Assembly (NCBI GenBank): GCA_948567375.1
Contig: OX419762.1
Coordinates: 57,182,841 to 57,246,840 of the forward strand
DNA: 64,000 bases
Reading direction: 5' to 3'
From: Lunularia cruciata
Lineage: Eukaryota; Streptophyta; Marchantiopsida; Lunulariales; Lunulariaceae
This document shows positions 11,061 to 23,438 of this stretch, in pieces. The translations under genes and the position numbers were made by a program. Position 1 is the first letter of the stretch. The number at the start of each line of letters is the position of its first letter. Under the pieces are notes generated by a model. It did not search any database and had not been told where the DNA came from. It was given only the letters and a program-made list of their open reading frames with translations.

Positions 11061-11704
11061 CCTCCAAATGCTGAAATAACCCCTTCCATGCCATGAAGGG
11101 TGTGAACAAAGTTGGGTTCCGCATCTGCTATAGATCATACCAACTATCAAACTCATGGATGAAGTCATCTAACTAAATGGTACCCATTGTACCAGAGTAA
11201 TGTTTGGGACCTTTGGAAAGATCCCATAAATCCTGACCATGTCCCACAACAACGGTGCAAACACACCAAGTGCACTCTCAAATAAATCAGCTCTTGTGTC
11301 AAACTCCAACTCAAAGTCAATCTCCTCCCTCATTGGGACCTAAGATATAGGTTGATAACAAGTAGCATTTTGAGTAAACCAATTGTGTATTGCAATGTTA
11401 TCTCCTCCAAAATACCCAAAGAACTCTTTCATGACAAAGTAACCAAGAATTGAAACCCACAATCGGAACCTCCGCAAGTACCTCACCAAGTTCCAACACC
11501 ACTTCCCAACACCTCCAAGTGCCAACATCATCAACTAATGTAGCTCTAACTACAACAACTACACTATGAGAAAGTGCAACCTGTAACCTACCATCACAAC
11601 ACGCACTCTCACGATCTATAGGTCATCACTTCTTGACTCACCGGAGAGAAATACAACTAGTTTGACTTGTCATCACTCCAACCAAGAGCACACTAGAGCA
11701 CCAA
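11061..11704 (-). pseudogene. Family A copy 1 leader and gag 5' portion
   Basis: Continuation of family A copy 1 beyond the nested insertion. 11340-11061 corresponds to 14170-14560 of copy 2 (MREEIDSK... start region). The remainder is untranslated leader between the LTR end at 11705 and gag. The primer site beside the LTR reads TGGTGCTCTAGTG, which is not the usual initiator tRNA-Met sequence. Confidence 0.65.
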
Positions 11705-12790
11705 TGCTCTAAATTTTGTGCACCTCATACAAACATGGTGCACAAACAGGAAGTAGAGAGAGGAGGTCCAATCCAAGAAGGCTAAACAAAAACCCTCCAT
11801 TGTATAAATCAACACTGGACTAACTCTATTACCATTTGGCATTTGACAAAATCAAAGTACCTATCTACTTCTTGAGCTACAAGGATTGTTGAGAATGGGA
11901 TCAAATTTCTTGCCAAAACTTGACGTAAATCCTTCACAAAATATGATATAAAATTTGATGTAAAATTTGACATAAATCCCTAAAGTTAGCTTACTGCCAA
12001 ATCTTCCGCCTAACTCTTCACTCCAGCCAAATTGGAAAGATGGGGATCATCAAATCTCTAATTCACAAGAATGGGTTTCCAACTCCACCTTCAATTTCAC
12101 TTTCTGAGGTCAACTTGCACCAGATTGGTCTTATGTTCACCTTGTGAGCTCAAAATCACAACTACCGCTTGAAATCAACTCTCTTTGGCTCCAAGTTTGG
12201 CAAGTGTTTCTGCACACAATTACTCCAAAGGAAATTAGAACTGAAATCAAGGTATCACAATCCACCGGGCTTGGAGATACCACCACAACCCTGAGTTCCT
12301 GCACCCAATTTCCCCTTGACTCTCACTTCTTTGTTGTAATTAGTTCATTTACACAACTCAAATCACACTTAGTCAGATCAGTACTTGATTTATCACTCAA
12401 TAATCTGCCAACAATTGGGCATTGATCACAATCAAGCCACATCCACTCTAGCTAAGAGACTCCATGTGACGCTCGCCGGCTTTCTGTCCACTCTAGCCAG
12501 GAACTCAAAGGGTCAACAACAAAGAAGTGAGCTCTCTAGAGCTATACTTCCAAGGTATACTCTTGATTTTGACCTAGTTCTCACCCAACAGTCTTGTTGA
12601 TAGGTGTGAACGGTACAATTTATAGTGAGCCCCACCATGTAGTCAATACCCATAACACAAAATCTGACTATTGGAAAGTAATCTATGAGTAATTGCCAAA
12701 ATACCTCTAACTACTATCATTGCTACTCTAGTGTCCGAGCAATCTAAATGCAAAGCTACAAATGGCGCAACAACTATAATTCGTGTCAAT
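11705..12790 (-). repeat. 5' LTR of family A copy 1
   Basis: About 1.08 kb, sense minus, ending ...TTTAGAGCA at 11705. Its sequence recurs in plus orientation at 12795-13813 (copy 2 5' LTR) and in pieces at 21307-21398 and 23439-23805 (copy 2 3' LTR). The outer boundary near 12790 is approximate because it abuts copy 2 head-to-head. Confidence 0.7.
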
Positions 12791-12794
12791 TTGT

Positions 12795-13813
12795 TGGTAG
12801 ACTGTTGAGTGACGGATCAAGTATTGATCTGATTGAGTGTGATTCAAGTTGAGAACAAACTAATTATATCCAAGAAGTGAGGTTGGAGTGGAATTGAGTG
12901 CAAGAATTGAGAGTGTTGGTAGTATCTCCAACCCTATCTCCAAGCCTTGCTAATCATTGGTAGCTAGATCATGGTTCAGATTTTCTCTAAGAGTGATCAT
13001 GTGTTTAAGCTCTTTCAAATTGATGTAGATTTGGCAATGAGGCAAACGGTGTGCAAAAGCATTGGCCAAATTTCCCTAAGAATAGAGTCAATTTCAAGCA
13101 ATGGTGTTTGCTTTGAGCTCAAGAGGTGAAAGTAGAACTAATTTGGTGCAAATTGAGCTCAAAGGGAAAAATTGAAGGTGGATGGAGATTCCATTCTCAC
13201 GAATTAGAGATTTGAAAATCCCCATATTTTCAATTTAGCTCAAGTGGAGATTTAGTGAAGGATTTGGTATTCAACCAACTTTAGGGATTTACATCAGATT
13301 TTGGCTCATTTGGTTGAATTTTGGCGTGTAGAGCTTTTGAGGCATAAGGTTGTGGGCTATGAGAGGCTACAAAGGCCTAGAAGGGCCAATAAGCCAATTT
13401 GTTGGCATGAGGCTAGCTAGTTTAGAGTAGTTTTGGGTCATAGTTTGGAAAATTTGCCCACCTTGCTAGATTGTCTACAATAAGGTTTGAACCCTAAAGC
13501 TCTAGTTCTTAGAATGGTGCCCTAGCAGACTGGTCAACCCTCACTTGTTCTCCTAGTGACTGTTCCATTGATATCTATACACATGTAACTTTGGCTAGGA
13601 GAGATATTTTGATTCTATTCTTGGTGATCTTGGTAGCTTAGGAAGTAGATAATTCCTATTATGTCAAATGCCAAATAGTAGCAAAGTAAGTCTAGCATTG
13701 ATTTATGAAATGGAGTGTTTTTTATTAGATTTCATGTGATTGGATGTGACCCCTTCCATTCTCTACTTCTATTTGTGCACCATGTTTGTGTGAGGTGCCC
13801 TAACTTTAGAGCA
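12795..13813 (+). repeat. 5' LTR of family A copy 2 (5'-truncated)
   Basis: Homologous to the copy 1 LTR but begins at an internal LTR position (matching the copy 1 LTR around 12410, minus strand). It ends TTTAGAGCA at 13813, followed by TGGTGCTCTGGTG, the same noncanonical primer-site sequence as copy 1. Confidence 0.65.
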
Positions 13814-14189
13814 TTGGTGCTCTGGTGTGCTCTTGGTAGTGAGGTTGGAGTGATGACCAATCAGACTACTTATGTTTCTCTTTGATGAGGCAAGAAATGA
13901 TGACTTGCAAACCATGAGAGTGCATATTGTGATTGCAAGTTATAGGTTACCCTTTCTCCTAGTGTAGTTATCATAGCTAGAGCTACATTAGTGGATGATG
14001 TTAGGTTGGTGTGTTGGCACTTGGTGGTGATTCTTGGCGGAGTACTTGTGGTGGTTATGGTTGCGGTTTGCAATTTTTGGTTATTTTGTCATAATGGAGT
14101 TCTTTGGGGATTTTGGAAGAGATAGCACAATAGTACACAATGGGTTTACTCAGAGTGGCGCTTGATATCAACTTGTATCTCAAGTCCTA

Positions 14190-15301
14190 ATGAGAGAGGA
14201 GATTGACTCTAAGTTGGAGTTTGACATAGGAGCTAATCAATTGAGAGTGCACTTGGTGTATCTACATTGTTGTTATGGGACATGGACAAGATTTATGGGG
14301 CCTCCAAAGGCTCCAAGTGTTACTTGTGTACAATGGGTATTTGAGTTGGATGACATCATCCAGGAGTTTGATAGCTGGTGTGATTTGTAGCAAATCCGGA
14401 ATGCTCACACTCTTTATGACATGGAAGAGGTTGTTTTAGCACTTGGAAGATCTATTAATGGACGACTACCATGAGCAATTATGCTCACACTCTTCATGGC
14501 ATGGAAGAGGTTGTTTCAACACTTGGAAGATCCATTGATGGATGATTACCATGAGTTCAAGAGAGCTTACTTTGAGGAGATTGAGCTATGGAGATAGTAT
14601 TGGTTTTTGAACTACATCTCCATCACTATAGGTTTGGGTTATAGGGGTAGATTGGCAATACACACAAGTTCTAGCTCTAGTAGCATTGGTGGATCTCTTG
14701 GAGATGGTGCTACTACAAGTAGAGGTACCATTACATGAGGTGGTGTAGTATTGGGGTTTAACCCCATAGCAAAGTTCTTACAGTGTTTGAGGCAAAACTA
14801 CCAAGGAGTGTGAACTAATAAGTTGAGTAGCTTGCATGAGTTTGAGCAAAAGGCTAGAGAGAGCCTATGCGGAGCATGCACTTTCATGAGACGGCTGATC
14901 AGTTTTACTCAAGGATTTATTGAGGCCAAGCAATCCAATTTGGTATAGGATATTAAAGAGGGAGTTGTGATGTAGAGTTATTGATTCTACATTGTTATAA
15001 GCTACTTTGCCTACTTTGGCAATGATCTCTGATATGGTTGAGTGTATTGAGTTCCACATGATGGAGGAGAGAGTGGCAACATAGATTTAGTAGGAGGAAC
15101 TCATCCACAACTATTACTTCTTCTAAAGTGCAATAGAGTGCACCACGCCATGTTGGTTTCCAAGGACAGCCCAAATCCTATGGAGCAAGTGAAGAGCCTA
15201 GTGTAGCTAGATCCTTACCTTCATTTTTTAGTCAATAGCAGCCAGTAAGTGGTGGTGTTGCTTGTTGGACTTGTGGTGGACCTCCTCATAAGAGAGAGTA
15301 C
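14190..15301 (+). pseudogene. Family A copy 2 gag remnant
   Basis: Begins with MREEIDSKLEFDIG at 14190 and continues in broken frames through DDYHEFKRAYFEEIELWR (about 14535-14592) to a zinc knuckle at 15263-15301, which reads CWTCGGPPHKREY: the final Cys is replaced by Tyr (TGC to TAC). An 80-bp tandem duplication at 14401-14560 disrupts the middle. Copy 1 has this stretch once. Confidence 0.7.
14401..14560 (+). repeat. 80-bp tandem duplication within family A copy 2 gag
   Basis: ATGCTCACACTCTT... at 14401 recurs at 14481, and the two 80-bp units differ at a modest number of sites. The homologous part of copy 1 (11060-11130, minus) is single-copy. Confidence 0.8.
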
Positions 15302-18300
15302 ACTCAAGGCAGCGGACCTAATACCTCTAGTGCATCTCAACTAGCATAGAGATATGTGACCATTACCATCGATTTGGTCACACTAATGACCAATGCTTTG
15401 ACCTACACCAAAAGTTACGGAGTGGGAAGGCTACTATGGTAGGTGGTGGAGGAGCTCTAGGTCATGGAAGACAAGGTGATAGAGGTGGTGGTAAAGGATC
15501 CATACCTAGTAGGGATGTAGTACTTGCATGTACTTCCGATATAGCCATGGCTACTCAGATTGAGCAGTTGGAGTAGAGATTAGCTAAGTATGGCCATAGC
15601 TTAGAGGAGATCAGATTTGGATGTTGAGGCTTCTACCTCATATGTTGGTGATAAAGACATCTTGGACTTCATGTGCGTAGTAGCACAGGTAGATACATCT
15701 ATTGCAAGGACTAGGAGTACAATATATACTCCAAAGCCTAGAGGAGTATCAATGGAGTTGGACCCACAGAGAGGAAAGGCTGGTAGATAGGTCAGACTTT
15801 CCTAGTCTTTTACACTCTTTGAGGCACTACAAACAACATCCATGGCTCTTAGATGTCCTAGTGCAAATGTGGTAGGTGGTGATGGGGTGCATGATAGACT
15901 ACCTACTAGTCAGCCATCTACTACTACACTAATTGAGTCTAGCTCAATGTTAGGGGCAGCTTAGTTGATTATGCAATTCCCTTTATTCTCAACTAATGAT
16001 ATGTTTACATTGGGAGTTGACCCAATGCTAGTGTTTTGGTTGGTTGCCACGGTTTGTGAGAGTAGGGATGATGTCGTTCCTACTTCTAAAGTAGAGGTGG
16101 TTGATAGTAGAGCTGACTTGGTTGAGGAGCATAGGATCTGCTCAAAAACCAATGGTTTATGGCAAGTAGCAACGGCTAGATTGGAGGATTTACCCGCTAG
16201 ATCAACCTTTGAGCAAGCACTATTTACACCTGGAGTTGTCCTATTGAAATACCAAAGGGGGGTTTTTTTGTTTGTTGGGACCTTTAGGGAAGGTCTATAC
16301 ACCATAGATGGTCTTAGTAGACTTTGGTGTGCAACCTTTTATGTTGGGGAAGGTTGTAGTTGTTGGTCTAGAGTTACGAAAGACCAATGTAGAGAGGTGT
16401 CTTTTTTAGATCTAAACATCCCTGAGGATGGTTCTACATAATACATCACATATGGAGAGCTCACAGCCTAGATTCAACCCAATCATTTGACTGATAGCTC
16501 TATGGTGAGAGCTTAAGCCATTATGACCATAGTTGAGTCATGTGCAATGTTATACCCCATGGGTTTCAAATTGACTATTGGGAGGAGATAACCTCTTATG
16601 GACCAGGTTGACAGTCAAGTGAAGGATGGGTATGTTGCCTACCCCGTATGCTTCAATAGTGGTAATCTTGGCTCACTACAATCTAAGACCATGGCGGCAT
16701 CAGTTTCAACTTTTAGTGGTTCTATTACTTGGCCTAGTGACTTATTGAAGAGGAATGCCCATGTAGAGGATACTCCAATACCATAGGAGATCACTTGGAT
16801 TTGGAGTACAAATGGGATTGTTTCATCCACCTTAGAGTGTTCCATTGTGGAGTTCAAAGGAGGTATTGCAACAACATGCAGATCAATTAGTGCAGTAGGC
16901 TTGGAGTGGAGCCTTTGTACCACCAGGAGACCAATGTGAAGATGAGCCTCCAGATTTGATTACCTTGATACCTCTAGATACTACACTCATTGTTTGGCAA
17001 TATCTAGTTGAGAGAATATATCTATTGGAGTTGTTAAGTGGGATTAGCACCGGACTAATTGCGGTACTATAGGTGAGTACACCGGTACTTGTATGTGGAG
17101 AGAGATGAGACTACGAGGCAAGTCTCTCTACATCATGTGGCACACTTAGCTTCTTGGTATCATGAGTTATTACCAATGTCAACAACCAAGAGTTACTAGA
17201 AGACCTTACTAGTAGGCATTTCCTTGTTAGAGATCAAGATAAGGAGAGATATGATCCCACTCATTTGGTGATTTTTGGATAGCCACGTCAAGGACATACA
17301 CATGCGGGCCAAAGTCAAGGTCTTCAAGATCCCCATTCTAGTGTGTTTTGGGAGATGTTACATATATTATGGTATCTCCAGGTTCATCAGTCCTTTTTTC
17401 CAACTTACATTTTGGAGAATATCCCTTTGGGATGATCCTTGCATCCAAGTGGTGGCAAATACACATCATGTCCATTCTTGGATGGGACTTGCCGAATCGT
17501 TAGATGTAGCTAGAATGGGATCACATGCTCATCATCTTTGTCTTTGGTGGACAAACCTCTTACCCAGAGAGGTTCTACAATGTGCTTATGATGAGATTCA
17601 ACGACTAGACCACCTCACTATTGATGACATCTTGGATGTTGAGCATTAGTCTCAAATGGTGGTTGTGGCTGATAGGTCACCTATGGTAGTGGTGAACCTA
17701 GTTGGACAGCCCTAAGCCACTTTTCCCATGCTTATGAGTTTCCCAAGCTCCCATGCTTTTCTAGATTGAGATCTTGGACTCATTTGGGACTCATAGTTAT
17801 AATAGTTAGTGGAGCTGAATGTCAATGAGAGAGAGCAAGTGATGGGTTTTCACACCAAAATTATTGGTATTCTAATAGTGTTGGAGGCATCTAGGCATCA
17901 AGTGTTGGATCAAGCTATGGACTTGAACTGTTTGACCTGGGTTATGAGCCTTGGCTTGGCAAAGTAACATAGGATGTGTTTGATAAGCATCACCACTCAA
18001 ACACTTGTGAGCTCTATACCTATCAAGACAATTTAGGCACATGTTGAGGGTGATGGACCGAGTAGATAGGGTATTCTTGGGACATAGCCAATGGCTATTA
18101 GGGAGGGTGGTCTCCTTGGATTACATCCTTGGTCTATTGGGGATGTAGCTAGAGGATATATGGAGCTTGCAACTAGAGTGGAGGGAGTTTTTCACATGGA
18201 GGTTGGAACCTCTAGTGGTTGGGTGCATGATACTACTGCTCCTAAGAGCCCAGTGTAGCAGCTAGTTAGTATGTCTTCCACTCCTACATCAGTTATATAG

Positions 18301-18490
18301 GATACTTGGGAGCTAGATCTAGGACCCAAGTTTACAAGAAGGGAAAGACAAAGAGTTTGGAGGTTCTTGAGGAGCTACACAAGTTGTTTTGCCTTCAATA
18401 TAAAGGGTTTTGGTGCTCTAAAAAGGACCTAGTATTAGGATTGAGGGGACTAGTAATACACCAATTTTCTAATGTCCCTATTAATATAGC
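15302..18490 (+). pseudogene. Family A copy 2 gag-RT linker, no recognisable protease
   Basis: Counterpart of 2751-4620. Short open stretches (15965-16441, 17275-17649, 18306-18509) are not independent genes, because they align with copy 1 on the opposite strand. I see no convincing aspartic protease motif. Confidence 0.5.
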
Positions 18491-18493
18491 TAC

Positions 18494-19400
18494 ATGGAGA
18501 GAGCATTGATTCAAAGTCAAAGTAACAACCTTTTTGAGGCTGGTTTGGTGGAGATTTCACATGGAGAGTATACATCAGCTACGGTGATGCTAGCCAAAGA
18601 GGATATACATAGTAAATACATAGATAGGCAAATGTGTGGAGATTACCATCTTATCAACCAACAGACTAGGGCTGATTGGTATGGCATGCCTATATCAAAG
18701 GAGATCTTTGATATGATTGGCCATGCAAAGGTCTTCAGTACTTTGGATCTTCAAGCAAGATATCATTAGTTGCCAATTAAGGAGGAGGATAAGTCCAAGA
18801 CAACATTTAGGGCTATTGATTCTCATAGCAAGGATGTGTTATATTAGTGGAGGTTCTTACCATTGGGTTAAAGAACACTCATGTCAAGTTCCAAAGGGTG
18901 ATGGACAAGATCCTAGCTAGATTGGATTTTGCTTGGTGTTATATTGATGATATTTTGGTTTATAGCACTATTGTGTAGGAGCATGAGAGACATTTTTTAG
19001 AGGTGTTTGAGAGGTTGAGCTCTGAAACGGTTGTCCTTAGATTTGTCTCCTCAAATTACATCCTAGGAAGTGTAAATTCTTCCATGATCAAATTGAGTAT
19101 TTAGGTCACACTATCTACCTTGGAAGGCTTGGTGTTTAGCATACCAAGGTAGAAGCTATTGTGCATATTCCTTTGCTTGCAAATATGAGTAGAGTGTGAG
19201 CATTCCTTGGGTTGGTGAACTTCTATCTCCATTATGTTAGAGGATTTAGTGTCATTTCCAAGGCCTTGAAAAGCTGCCCAAGCTTACACAAGAGTGGTGT
19301 TGGAGAGATGAGCAAGAGAGAGCTTTTGTAGAGCTCAAGGAGAAGTTGAGGAGTTTATAAGAGTATGATTTCACGGTTATTCATAGACCTAGAGTGGTGA
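18494..19400 (+). pseudogene. Family A copy 2 reverse transcriptase and start of RNase H
   Basis: Best preserved family A RT. 18494-18769 reads through MCGDYHLINQQTRADWYGMP and FSTLDLQARYH, the core of the gypsy RT palm, and the catalytic YIDDILVYS lies at 18940-18966. Stops and frameshifts (for example after ARYH at 18769) separate the parts. The downstream stretch at 19190-19330 resembles the LGLVNFYRRYV-type RT/RNase H junction. Confidence 0.8.
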
Positions 19401-19540
19401 ACTTTGATGTCGATGGGTCAAGTAGAAACCCATGTCCAAGCCAACAAGATCAGACCGTAGCACATTGGCATGGTGAGATAGATGAGGAGATGGTGTTAGG
19501 TTGACATGCATCTACCTTTCTTTGCATATTTTCTAAGGCT

Positions 19541-20860
19541 TTGGTGGTATCTCTCTCAATGCATATAGGAAGAGTTACTGAGGTCATAGATCTAGAGACT
19601 GGAGATAGTGGTACAATTCAGCAAGACATTCATGATGTCTTAGTGATGGATTATCCTTGCACTGGTGTCATGGGTAGCACAATTGGGGCCAAGGAGAGAA
19701 CCGTGTTCTTCAGCAAGCAAGACGATTCAGATTGGTGGGTAGACACCTTCTTCATGTATGGGAGGATGATAGAGTGCAAGTAGTACCACTTCCATCTTAG
19801 AGACCATAATTGGTCCATCATGCTCATAAGGAGCTACGACATTTTGGAGTAAAGCATGCATATAGCATACTCTAGAGTCATTATTGGTGGTGCAATATGC
19901 AGACCAATGTACATTGGTTTGTTGCTAGATGTGTGGTTTGTGACCAAGTTAGAGCATCATTTAATGCTCTTATGCAACAATTACACCCATTACCTATCAT
20001 GGGGTTGGGTTACCATTGGAGTTTGGACTTTTTTGGACCTTCACTATGGAATGTGAGACATCATTGGTACATTTTTGTTATGGTGGAGCACTTCTCCAAG
20101 TGGATTGAGTTGGTTGCACTTCCTAACAAGTCCAATGAAGAGATGGCTTACTTGTTCCTGGATTGGTTCTCAATCATTTGGTGCTCCATTTGAGGTTTTG
20201 ACTGATTAAAGTACATAGTTCTTGGGGGAGTTTTGGTTCTTGTGTGACAAGGCTTTGATTGATCATTGTACTACCTTCCAAGATCACTCTAAGGTAGATG
20301 GCTTAGTAAAGAGAGTGGTTCAAATGGTGAAGAGAGGATTGCAGAAGTATGGTTTGCATAAAGGCCATTTGGGAGATTGGGATCTCCAATTACCTTGGTT
20401 GGCCATGGCTATCTATTCAGCCTACAAGCCTCCTTAACATCCTTCTTTCCTTACTTTCTACTCTATGGACGAGATCCAAATTTACCTACAACCATTTATC
20501 AAGATGATAATGTAGTTTTGGACTTGGATGATCTAGATGTATGGATGAGTGCATGTTCTCAACAAGTAGAGATCTTTTGGAGAGTGATGCCAATGGCCTT
20601 TGAGAACTTGGCAATTGCTTAGCATAGAGATACCTTATGTTGTAGGTACCATTCAAGGAGTAGGTTATAGGCCCTCAATCTGTTGATCTCATCTAGGTGA
20701 CTATGTATACTATAGTACACAACACCAACAACACTTGATGTTACTACGTGCCGCTCTATCTTGAAAGTGTGGGAGGTTTTGCCTTTTGGCATCCTCATGT
20801 TGGAAGGACATGATGGTGTTGTTTTCAAAGATCTTGTGCGCCATGCCACTTCCCAAACAT
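19541..20860 (+). pseudogene. Family A copy 2 integrase and pol C-terminus
   Basis: Fragments give the H2C2-proximal region (19850-19960), the core with VMVEHFSKW, and a C-terminal PTTLDVTTCRSILKVWEVLP segment. The first catalytic Asp is Glu here (GAG, 20086-20088), although copy 1 keeps Asp. The second lies in LTD followed directly by a stop. The catalytic Glu position is Lys (20309-20311), as in copy 1. Confidence 0.75.
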
Positions 20861-21210
20861 TGATGGTATTATGGCCCTAAGCTTGGCACTTGTACATGCA
20901 AGCTTGCAGTGTATATTATGTGGCTCTTTTGGTGGGGTTGCTATTATGTTAGTGTATGATAGCTATTTGAGAGGATGGCATATGGCATGTTCCATAGTGG
21001 TTCCTAAGGGACAATGGTTATGTCCTAGATATACTTGATCTATAACTAGTTCATCCTTTATATGGTATAGACTACAAACAAGAGACTAACAATAGGGTTT
21101 GATAGCACTTGGCCTCTTGATCCTTTGCTCACCATAGGGTATACCATATACTTGGAGTAGATGGCTATCTGGAGTTAGAGGGACCTAACAGCCAACTAGG
21201 AAGGCAATTA

Positions 21211-21306
21211 TGGCACTTTAGAGTCCAAGTATGACTTATGTGTGAGTTGTGCTTCTATAGTGTGTGATGTTGACAATGATGTATGTTGTGTAGTAATGTA
21301 TATATG
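21211..21306 (+). repeat. Direct repeat X, left copy (96 bp)
   Basis: TGGCACTTTAGAGTCCA... to GTAATGTATATA is repeated, about 90% identical by eye, at 23808-23902. The two copies bracket the truncated family A 3' LTR and its pogo insertion. Confidence 0.85.
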
Positions 21307-21398
21307 TACAACAACTATCATGCCATTTGTAGCATTGTACCTAGATTGCTTGGACTTTGGAGTAGTAGTGTTGGTAGTCAAAGGTATTTTGGCAAGTA

Positions 21399-23438
21399 CC
21401 ATATGCACTCGCTTAATTCCGCACTCATTTAAGTCTGCATCCCGCTTAAGTCCATGATTTCACAGGAAAATGTCCCCGATCAATATATGACAAAATTCAT
21501 TGTCAATGAAAGTCAAATAGCATCATTTGACGGCTATTGTCCATCCTCTTATGGCTGATCACAGACCGACTGTTTTGTAAAATTTGACGTAGGGTAAAGA
21601 GAGCTCCCTTTGCCTGATTGAGCTGGTCCGATGACATATAGTTGGATTATTTCAGCTTACCCATATTAACGTCAAGGTTGATAACACCTTCTAGCGATTT
21701 CAGAATTACATCACGCTGATCAACTTCATCCTAGGTCGGAGCAGTTCTGATCGCATCCTCTTCAGATTCAATGGCAGGCTCCTGTAAAAGCACCGCACCC
21801 ATTGCTTGATCTATTTCTCCAAGAAGAGTGTTTCTGAACAGAGTTGAATCATCACTGTCATCATTCAAACACTGCTCAACCTCACCCCAAATATCAAGGC
21901 CGTTGGCACCATTCAAGATGTTGCAATTGCTCAACATATGAGAGATTTCTTCAATTGTTCTATCATTGTCACTGCCAATGTTAACACCATCCCAAAAGTT
22001 GGAAATGATATCTACTTTTTTGAAGCAATTTTTTAGACTCTCTGTTGTGATTTTGTTCCATGCAACATTCATGAAATTTGCAGCATCCAACAAATGTGGA
22101 GGACGTCCGTAAAAAACCCCTACATCACCTCATTTCAATTTTGAAGCTGCAAATGTCAGTTGATCCTTCAAGCTCGGGGGATTATCATGGTAGGCAATGA
22201 TATCCTTGAGCAAAAATATTTTTACCGCTTTTTAAGTGCTGCAATGATGCCCATATCTATCGGCAGCTTCCATGAAGTAACGTTGGGTGGGAAGAATGCA
22301 ACACGGATGCCATTCCATTCAAATGCTATTGAGTGACCAAGAGCATTGTCAAGGATCAAAACAACTTTATGGCCAGTACGTTTCTGAATGTAGGGCTCAA
22401 ACACCTCATCGAACCACTAGTTGAATGTCTGAACGTCAATCCAAGCATTCTTCTGCTGAAGATACGAGATTGGCCAAGTGTTTCCTAAGATACATGCTTG
22501 CTCCTTTGCTTTTCCAATCATGGTGATAGGGACATGCTCAGTTCCAATGGCATTGCAACAAACGATAAGTGTCACTCTGTCCTTCGTTTGTTTCTTTCCC
22601 TTGACAGTAGAGAAATCCTCAATCGGCATCAGAACAATATAACGTGGAACAAGTCAAAAGAACAACCATGTTTCATCCATGTTGTAAATGCATGCCGGGT
22701 CATATTGATCAATCACAGCACATAATTCTTCCAATGCTTTTAGGGTTTTAGGATTACTCTTATCAACTTCACCACCTTCTCCAAAAACATTGGTGCCAAT
22801 TAAACCGTATTGATGTCGAAATCTTACGAACCATCCCTACGAAGCCTTGAACTTATCCTCGGAAATCTCCATTACACCAGCAATCTGTTTTGCTTTGTGG
22901 TAAATGATACTTGGCGGCAAAGCTAGCGACATCCGACATGTTGCATCAATCCATTAAAAAAAAATTCTCAAGGTCAGGAAACATTGCCTGGGATAAGCGT
23001 AATGTTGACTCTTGAGTGGCTTGATTGACTTTATGTGCTCGTTCACGAATTTCAACTTTGTTTGACTTTAACTTCCAAATGACTTTCTCATCAACACTGT
23101 ACTGCCGAGCAATGCTTCACATTGACTGTGGTTTTGATTGCTCCAATAAAGCAATAATTTCCATTCTTTGATGATCATTCAGGCGCTGACCCTCACCTTT
23201 GCGCTTTGCTACACGTTGTGCACTCATATTTCCAAATGAGCTTGCATGTACTAGCGTTGGAAGATGATACAATTTTGGACGACAAACAAACAGACTGTAA
23301 AAATTGCGCTACTATATTTTTCCTGAAATTTGACATTTTTCATCTGGTTACCACCGCCTCACTGGCTAAGTCCGCATCTTGATTAAGTCTGCGCCAAACT
23401 TTCTAAATCATAATGCGGACTTAAGCAAGTGTATACTG
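21399..23438 (-). mobile_element. pogo/Tigger-type DNA transposon, 2040 bp
   Basis: Flanked by TA at 21397-21398 and 23439-23440. Imperfect 24-bp terminal inverted repeats: the right end read inward starts CAGTATACACTTGCTTAAG, and the left end matches at 19 of 24 positions. Subterminal copies of a TTAAGTCYGCA motif lie inside both ends (about 21425-21455 and 23371-23395). It encodes a broken DDD transposase on the minus strand. It sits in the family A 3' LTR, and the undisturbed copy 1 LTR supplies the empty site, confirming TA duplication. Confidence 0.92.
21731..23227 (-). pseudogene. pogo-family transposase (CENP-B/DDE type), degenerate
   Basis: Start ATG at 23227 (MSAQRVAKRKGEGQRLND), followed by a psq/CENP-B-type helix-turn-helix (RMEIIALLEQSKPQS ... 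IARQYSVDEKVIWKLK). The DDE_1 domain follows with all three Asp visible: NMDETW (22675-22677), LILDNALGHS (22348-22350) and LPIDMGII (22255-22257). The last two are separated by 30 residues, as expected for pogo. A stop lies inside the HTH, another after TWLFF, and frame changes occur between about 23000-22700 and 22222-22093. Roughly 500 codons. It would bind the inverted repeats and move the element by cut-and-paste, but is inactive as it stands. Confidence 0.9.

Larger units (their letters stand above)
1..12790 (-). mobile_element. Family A Ty3/gypsy LTR retrotransposon, copy 1 (3' end outside window)
   Basis: Degenerate element read on the minus strand. From its 5' end (right) to its 3' end (left) one can follow an LTR (about 12790-11705), leader, gag start (11340-11061), gag end with a CCHC-like knuckle (5407-4637), a long poorly conserved stretch, RT/RNase H remnants (about 2750-1700) and integrase (1128-52). 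The 3' LTR would lie beyond base 1. A family B element (5413-11055) splits gag: the coding sequence stops at 5407 and resumes after the CAAAC target duplication at 11056. The same gene order is present on the opposite strand at 12795-23805. Frames are broken throughout, so it is non-autonomous. Domain identification is by eye from translated motifs. Confidence 0.85.
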
